From Mesorhabditis belari (Eukaryota > Nematoda > Chromadorea > Rhabditida > Rhabditidae): 64,000 nucleotides of DNA. Below, piece after piece: positions 57,990 through 64,000 of this stretch (its first letter is position 1; every line of letters starts with the position of its first letter). The stretch covers positions 124,001-188,000 of the forward strand of contig CAUEEP010000022.1 of NCBI GenBank assembly GCA_958450365.1. The letters run 5' to 3'. The translations under genes and the position numbers were made by a program. A model generated the notes under the pieces. It saw only the letters and a list, made by a program, of their open reading frames with translations. It was not told where the DNA came from and made no database searches.

Positions 57990-58500
57990 TTTTAAGCGGT
58001 TTAAAACTAGCCTAGTTTTAAATCGATTTTGATTAGTTTAAGATTGCGATTCTAGATCGAGGCTTAAAGATTGATTAATACTTGATGGGGATAAGACAAT
58101 AGACTTTAAGACAATAGTTGATCTAGTGCTAGCCCTTGAACTAGTATCATTATAGATTAAACATGGGAAAATTCCAATTCAAACCTAATCCCACTTTCGT
58201 TTTCTCAGCCGTTTCTTGTCCGATTGCTTTGAAATTTTATTTACAAGCTGAATCTGTATCTGTAGATAAAAGTTCAGAGCAATTGGCTAAAAAACGAGGA
58301 AGCGAAGATGGATTTTGGTTAGGATTGGAGTTTTCCCATGTTTAATCTATAATGATACTAGTTCAAGGGCTAGCACTAGATCAACTATTGTCTTAAAGTC
58401 TATTGTCTTATCCCCATCAAGTATTAATCGATCCTTAAGCCTCGATCTAGACTCGCAATCTTAAACCAATCAAAATCGATTTAAAACTAGGCTATATCAA
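57990..58500. mobile_element. Foldback element with an ORF filling its spacer
   Basis: Arms of about 165 bp (58000-58170 and 58335-58495; e.g. TTGATCTAGTGCTAGCCCTT and inverse). ORF 58163-58345 (60 codons) begins in one arm and ends in the other. The peptide has no known motif and the ORF may be chance. Confidence 0.85.
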
Positions 58501-58949
58501 AAGCTTATGGTTTAGATTTAGATTTAGATATTTTAGAACTTTTGGCTCTTTCCTTGGCTCTTTGATTGGCCCTTTGATTGGCCTTTGATTGGCCCTTTGA
58601 TTGGCCCTTTGATTGGCCCTTGATTGGCTCTTTCATTAGCTCTTTCATTGGCTATAGACTCATTTTACTAATAGCTTTCTGTAAAATTGTAAAATTGGAA
58701 TAAGTTTTTTATACTTGAAAAAAAGTCCATGGAAGTTGCAGGACTATTGGAATTTTTACGGTAATTTAGTCAAAAAATTTCATTGCAATGATTACATAAT
58801 TGTACAGCGAGCATTCGCGGCCGCTGGATCACCCTTGAAACCGTTTGAAGTTTGCTTGTGAACTTGAGTCTTTGCCCGATTCATTAACAAATCCGTTCGC
58901 AACGATGGACGTCGAGCATTTACGTCGGTGTAGCTGAAAAAAACGGATC

Positions 58950-59336
58950 AAATTTTGAGCAAAAAGAAACTCTGATAACTAGTCTTTCAATCAAGTACAG
59001 TGTTTGTTCTTTAGAATAAACTTTCTTTAGAATAAAAGCTCTCTTTCTGGCATCCTCATTCTTTCCTTGAGTTAAAGTATGGCATTTAAGCAGTTGAAGC
59101 AATTGAAGTATGGCATTTAATGCACTAGAAAGTCTGTATTTTCATTTCTAGTGCAATGTACATCATAAAGCCAAATGACTGAGGGGTTAGGAGTCTTAAG
59201 CGGAAGGTCGAGGGTTACGCTGACAAGATAAAAAAGTTTCTTTTTCCCACCAAGTGGTTTTTTTCTTTCACAACATTTGGGGATGGGAGTAATAGGGATA
59301 ACGACGGCCTCAGTGCCATAAAATTGTGTTTTTTTT

Positions 59337-59367
<31 letters not shown>

Positions 59368-59930
59368 ATTTTTTAATAAATGTTTTTTTTAAAAGGTGCC
59401 CAAACAATTAAAAATTTTATATTTTTTTTTTATTTTTTTATAAAGAAAAAACCCAAAAAAAACAAAAAAAAGAAAGGGATTAAAAAGGATGCCCACCTTT
59501 TTACCATTTTGGTTTTTGGGTGGATTTTTTGCGAGAAACCACCGAAAAAAACGAAAAAAAGGGGAAAGGAAAAAAAAAAAAAAGTTTCATTGATTTAACA
59601 TCAATTGTTCTTTAGAATAAACTTTTTTGTTTCCTTTTTGCCATCCCAATTTTTTTTTTTGTTTTTGGGGAGGGATTTTATGGGGTGGGGGGGGTGGGTG
59701 TGTGGATTATTATGAAAGGAAGGGTTGTTTTTCATTTCATGACTGACCGATTAAGAGTCTTGTCCTGACTAAGCGGTTAGGAGTTTTAAGCGGAAGGTCG
59801 AGGGTTACGCTGACAAGATAAAAAAGTTTCTTTTTCCCACCAAGTGATTTTTTTCCTTCTCAACATTTGGGTAATAGCGGTAATAGAAGTAACGCCCGAG
59901 TGTGCCATAAAATTGTGTGTTTAGACCTTT
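58950..59930. repeat. Imperfect ~600-bp tandem duplication with homopolymer noise
   Basis: TTAGGAGTCTTAAGCGGAAG and GGTCGAGGGTTACGCTGACA at 59187-59230 recur at 59785-59815, and TTCTTTAGAATAAACTT at about 59008 recurs at 59609. Between are long T and A runs and G-rich stretches. The GGTCGAGGGTTACGCT words resemble a decayed tRNA T arm. Confidence 0.75.
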
Positions 59931-60484
59931 ATTTCTTATTATGTTTCCTTTGTTTGTATCGGATTATTGGTTTTCAAGAAATTTATATATATAAACAGCA
60001 CTTTTTTCGTTACTTTTCTTTATCATTTTCTTTATTTTAAAAATTTCCTGTATGACCCAGTATCCTGAATCATTTTTCAGATCATTTAACCATCATTCAG
60101 ACTGTTAACCCAAATCTCTCCATTTCCCTTTTCATTTTATCCATATCTTTCAATAAAAATTCACGAATTTAGGTCACTTGCTAAAGAGAAATAGTGCTAA
60201 AGAGATCAGTTTCATTTCGATTTTCCCCCCAGTTTCCTCGATTGATCACTTTCTTGAAATGGGAAAGAAATTAGGGCAAACGAATAGGGAAATTGGAATG
60301 ATTCGATGAAAATGAAAATGAAAATGCTCGTTGAAAACCAAGGGACTGTTAAACAACAAGGGATGTTTTCTATCAAAAATTGGCATCTGATGCCTTGTGT
60401 TTCCATTTTTAAAAAGATATTACGATGGTTTGAAATGAAAATCGCTGAATTAACTCCACCAGATGCCTAGCGTTTCCATAAAAC

Positions 60485-62850
60485 TCACACAGCCAGCTCC
60501 TCTTCTCCGTCTTTGCTAAACTTTGAGCGCATTCGTCGCAACACATTCTTCGATGACGAGGCACTCGGCTCTAGAACTGGAAACTTGATTTTCTTTGATA
60601 ATTTCATAATCCAAACCTCCATCAGCAGACAACTCATTTCGCAACATTTTATGCAATTCCGGGTTCATATGCTTTGGACATTTAGCTTGTTGAAAGAGTT
60701 TGCCGAGAGCCTGAAAAGTTATCTACAATGTCTGTCTGTCTGTCTTTTTCTCAGCCGTTTTTTGACCAATAAAGCTAAAAATTCTTTAGAAAACCTTAGA
60801 ATATATTATAGTTGTGCTATTTAAAGGATAGAAATTGAAAAAGTTAAATTGAAAAAGTTGAGGCGGGGTCGAACCCGGGTCCCGTGGGCTATAGACGAGC
60901 GTGCTCCCCACTGAGCCATAGTGACAGCACGTCACCCCTGCCGTATGCCCTCAAAACATCCAACCGTTTTTCGGCTGCTTAACTGATAACACAGAAATTC
61001 AAGATTTTTTGGCTAATTTGATGAATAAGTTAATTAGTTAGTTAATTAATTAATTAATTAAGTTATTAAGATCTTAAAGCTAAAGCTGTTGCCCCCTTCT
61101 ACCCTTCTGAACTTGCTCAACTCTGTAATAGCACTTTACTTTGAAAAAAACCAATCAATCTTAACCAATCTTTGAACAGAATCTTGCTTTTGAGTTTAGT
61201 TACAGCTTTTCCACCAAGTCTACATAAAAACCTCAAAAAAACTGTGTTGCGTCTTGATTTTCGAAGCCGAAATCCAATTCAAAACTCACTTTATCAATAT
61301 TATCACCCGTGGCCGCTGAGCATTGAACGAGTTGTTCTGTGGAGAGATCCGCTTGCGATAAACGAGCCTCCGCTTCTCCGGGTGAGACCTAATTCTTATA
61401 TTAGCAAGTTGATTAAAACTAATGAATATAAATCTAGCATATTTCTTTACTCACTTGCCACCGGGAATCCGGTAGATCGGATTTGTTGAGGAGAAAAACC
61501 ATCGGCACTTTGGCAGGCATCTCATTTCGAGAGGTCTAAAAAGGAAAATGAGAAACTAAATGAAAAAAGACTTAAAAATAAAGTTGATAACTTTTATTGC
61601 TAAGAACTGTATTGGATCAAAATAGGAACCGTATTAGATCAGAATAGGAGCCGTATTGGAAACGTATTGGATCAGAATAGGAAACGTATTGGAACCGTAT
61701 TGGATCAAAATAGAAACCGTATTGGAACCGTATTAGATCAGAATAGGAGCCGTATTGGAACCGTATTGGATCAGAATAGGAGCCGTATTGGAACCGTATT
61801 GGATCAGAATAGGAGCCGTATTGGAACCGTATTGGATCAAAATAGGAGCCGTATTGGAACCGTATTGGATCAGAATAGCCGTGCCGGTATTGGAACCGTA
61901 TTGGATATAGGATCAGGGGGATTGGAACCGTATTGGATCAAAAAAAAAGGGGCCGTATTGGAACAAAATAAGGGACGTATTGGAAAGTTACGGGTTTGTT
62001 AAAATTTGTGGAGTAAATGAAGTGTTTCAGAAAGAGTCATTCTTTACAGAACACAAAAGTACTTCTGACTTCTGACCATTTTCCCAGTCATCCCTTTTAG
62101 TTACCCCGTAGATTAGAAGGGAAAGTTTTGATAAATTGTGCGTTTTCAAGACATCTACCATTGAACCACACCGAGACACGGTCTCACAAGAAATTGTAAA
62201 GATCAAAGTATAAATATATTTCTTACACTTACTTTACAATCGGTGATCTGTTGCGCGAAATCGGTCATCGCCTCGACCGAGTGCGCTGCGTCCACCGAAG
62301 AGACTATCAAGAACATATCACCTACAGAAAATATCCAAATCTCAATAATAGCTATAATATTATAGATTATCAGCTTATGTTTACACTTATTAATCACTTT
62401 AAAGTTATTCAGTCTATCCAATCAAAGCTTGAAGCTCAATAATAGCTATAACTCTTCAGTTTACTTCAGCAAACTGTAGAGTTCTAATTCAGCCACCGAA
62501 TTCTTCTTTTACAGCAGATTTATATTAAAGCTGTAAATGCAAATCTTTGCTTTTCTTTAGATAGATTTAGATAATTTCTTCGAAGTTCCCCTACCTGATA
62601 GATAACAAAGTTTCCTGGCCGCTGGAAATGGATCATTGCCCGAGCAATCGACAACATCCAATTGATAGACTTCTCCGCGAATCTGATGAATTATTCTATC
62701 TTTTTTTAATAATTTCTTTACTTTGTATAATTTTCGATGAAAGTTTTCGATTGTCGGTATGTATCTTTCTTGGAATTCTCGATCAAGAAAACGGTCGACC
62801 ACCGCCGTTTTCCCGCATCGCGGCGATCCAACGACCACGAGGCGGTAGGT
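60485..62850 (-). CDS. Ras-like small GTPase, RASD/Rhes type (first exon missing)
   Basis: Seven exons on the minus strand: 62850-62722, 62682-62595, 62321-62233, 61535-61455, 61388-61290, 60710-60617, 60576-60485. Phases agree; 223 residues from TYRLVVVG onward. A first exon with the start codon must lie upstream (above 62850) but I could not identify it. G boxes: G1 GSPRCGKT (8-15), switch I YIPTIENFHRKLY with Thr33, G3 DCSGN (55-59; Asn replaces the catalytic Gln, as Dexras/Rhes proteins do not have the usual Q), G4 NKSD (119-122), G5-like CSAATG. IRGEVYQLDVVDCSGNDPFP is strongly RASD-like. The C terminus is basic (NVLRRMRSKFSKDG) and ends EEELAV, with no CaaX box in this model. Likely a regulator of G-protein or neuronal signalling, by family. 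Confidence 0.87.
60729..60930 (-). mobile_element. tRNA-derived SINE, copy 2
   Basis: On the minus strand the head at 60930-60862 has D-arm GGCTCAGTGGGGAGC and T-arm GACCCGGGTTCGACCCCG. The body and tail (AAAACGGCTGAGAAAAAGAC) match 44728-44950. In an intron of the Ras-like gene. Confidence 0.78.
61610..61990. repeat. 11/33-bp satellite GTATTGGAACC
   Basis: Units GTATTGGAACCGTATTGGAT plus CAGAATAGGAGCC make a 33-bp higher-order repeat. The end (61890-61985) is disordered with A and G runs. Same 11-mer family as 18780-19470. Confidence 0.95.
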
Positions 62851-64000
62851 CTGAAATAAATTCAGTTTAACATTGTAATCTTGTAAAAGAATTGATTGAA
62901 AAGTAAGCTGTAATTGTTAATCTGTAAAAAAGTTTTCTTATTATCTACAAAAATACAATTGAAGTCGTGAAAAGACGGCCAAAACGGTAAAGCTGGTTAA
63001 GCGCTTATTCTCCTTTACTGATTCTAAAAAGGAAAGCTTCTTATACCAGACGGGTATGCCAGGACGTAAGCGATTGTGCGCGCATAAAGAACACCATGTC
63101 ACAGTGATTTTTCTTTTGTTCTTTAAAGGATTTCCAAAGGAGATTTAATGTTGAAAATTTGTGTTTCGGGGTTTTCAGAGTCGTAGAATCTATTGGTAAA
63201 GTTTATTTGAACTCTTTATCCTAAAAGTCTCTAGAAAAATTGCAAATGATACAAAGTAGAGATTGATTGGATTAATAGTAATATTCTTAGGGAATCGATA
63301 AACATCGATAAACATTGATAAACAAACTCTCAAACCAGATCGAATTTCTCTCAGTTTAGCTGCTTGTTTGGGAGTGGGACAAATGCGACCTTTTTTTCCG
63401 CACTTAGCCCATTAGCGCACCTTTTTTCGCGTTCTAAAAAAGCTCTAAAAAGCTAATGTTAACCAATTTCTATTCCAAAAGTTGTTTTTCTAGGTAATTT
63501 GAGGGTGTAGAATCGAAATTTTGACATAACAGAGCGTGTGGAACCATTGAAATTGAAAATAATAATACCAGCAGACAGCAGATTGAAAATCAAATTGAAA
63601 GACAAAACGGCTAGGTCAAATTACAGAAAATTGTTGATTTTTCTCTTTGTATAACTCCGTCCGTTTGTTTCCACAAGCTCTGATATGTCAAAATTTCGAT
63701 TCTACACCCTAAAATTACCTAGAAAAACAACTTTTGGAATAGAAATTGGTTGATATTAGCTTTTAGAGCTTTTTTAGAACGCGAAAAAAGGTGCGCTAAT
63801 GGGCTAAGTGCGGAAAAAAAGGTAGCATTTGTCCCACTCCCAAACAAGCAGCTAAACTGAGAGAAATTCGATCTGTTTGCGATCTGTCCCACTCCCGCTT
63901 GTTTAAGTAACAAAATGGCTTCACAGGATGTAGAATTTGTAGCAAATATCTAGTCAAATTTACGGGAAAATTGATCTCAAAGAATTTTGGTAGATTGACG
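62851..64000. other. Right edge: no identified gene
   Basis: The missing first exon of the Ras-like gene should be here or beyond the edge. Apart from the foldback at 63337-63880 I recognise nothing. Confidence 0.5.
63337..63880. mobile_element. Foldback element, ~200-bp arms
   Basis: The arm from CAGATCGAATTTCTCTCAGT through GGGAGTGGGACAAATGCG to TCGAAATTTTGACATA is repeated inverted up to 63880. The core is the same as in 3466-3660. Confidence 0.92.

Larger units (their letters stand above)
56711..60484. other. Intergenic, foldback elements and duplication
   Basis: No gene between lipocalin D and the Ras-like gene. Besides the listed elements there is a CCCTTTGATTGG 12-bp array at 58555-58650 and one TTGACGTCACC at about 56954, reminiscent of the blocks after lipocalin B. 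Confidence 0.6.

Overview
The window looks like nuclear DNA of a free-living rhabditid-type nematode. It is AT-rich. Its genes have many short introns with GT...TTTCAG or TTTTAG boundaries, several ATGs follow a consensus splice acceptor by only 1-10 bases (as expected for SL trans-splicing), and mariner/Tc1-type elements are abundant. No bacterial, phage or CRISPR feature was seen. All gene models below were assembled by hand, by chaining exons with consistent splice phase and family similarity recalled from general knowledge. No search could be run.

Layout. 19-738 (+): 3' end of a fidgetin-like AAA ATPase gene (figl-1 type) with an in-frame TGA. 896-1489 (-): small unknown gene, tail to tail with it. 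3092-9375 (-): complete nine-exon ERGIC1-type gene whose introns are full of transposon debris. 9376-15587: intergenic, with nested mariner relics, a Glu/Gln-rich ORF, minisatellites and compound inverted repeats. 15588-18205 (-): five-exon gene for a small Cys-rich single-pass membrane protein. 18206-28034: gene-poor repeats. 28035-56710 (+): four consecutive multi-exon genes (here lipocalin A, B, C, D; 580, 267, 525 and 362 residues), each encoding a secreted protein with one lipocalin domain. Three of them (A, C, D) carry long low-complexity N-terminal extensions. 56711-60484: intergenic foldback elements. 60485-62850 (-): most of a Ras-like GTPase of the RASD/Rhes type, first exon not found. 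62851-64000: a foldback element.

The lipocalin array is the main biological unit. The four genes share orientation, a lipocalin GxW motif, a conserved splice point just after GxW-x-Q in three genes, a later phase-1 junction after the first conserved Cys strand in all four, and a GAGAGAG..TCGAA-like upstream motif. This indicates tandem duplication followed by divergence and probably co-regulation. Their likely location is extracellular or apical matrix; the ligand is unknown.

The other striking property is repeat density. More than twenty different tandem arrays (unit length mostly 9-15 bp, many private to one intron), at least six inverted-repeat element families and several mariner families with different termini lie in 64 kb. 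tRNA-derived SINE copies and decayed tRNA-like sequences also occur. Two places (about 51770-52211 and 59330-59930) look like error-laden copies of neighbouring sequence and may be assembly artefacts.
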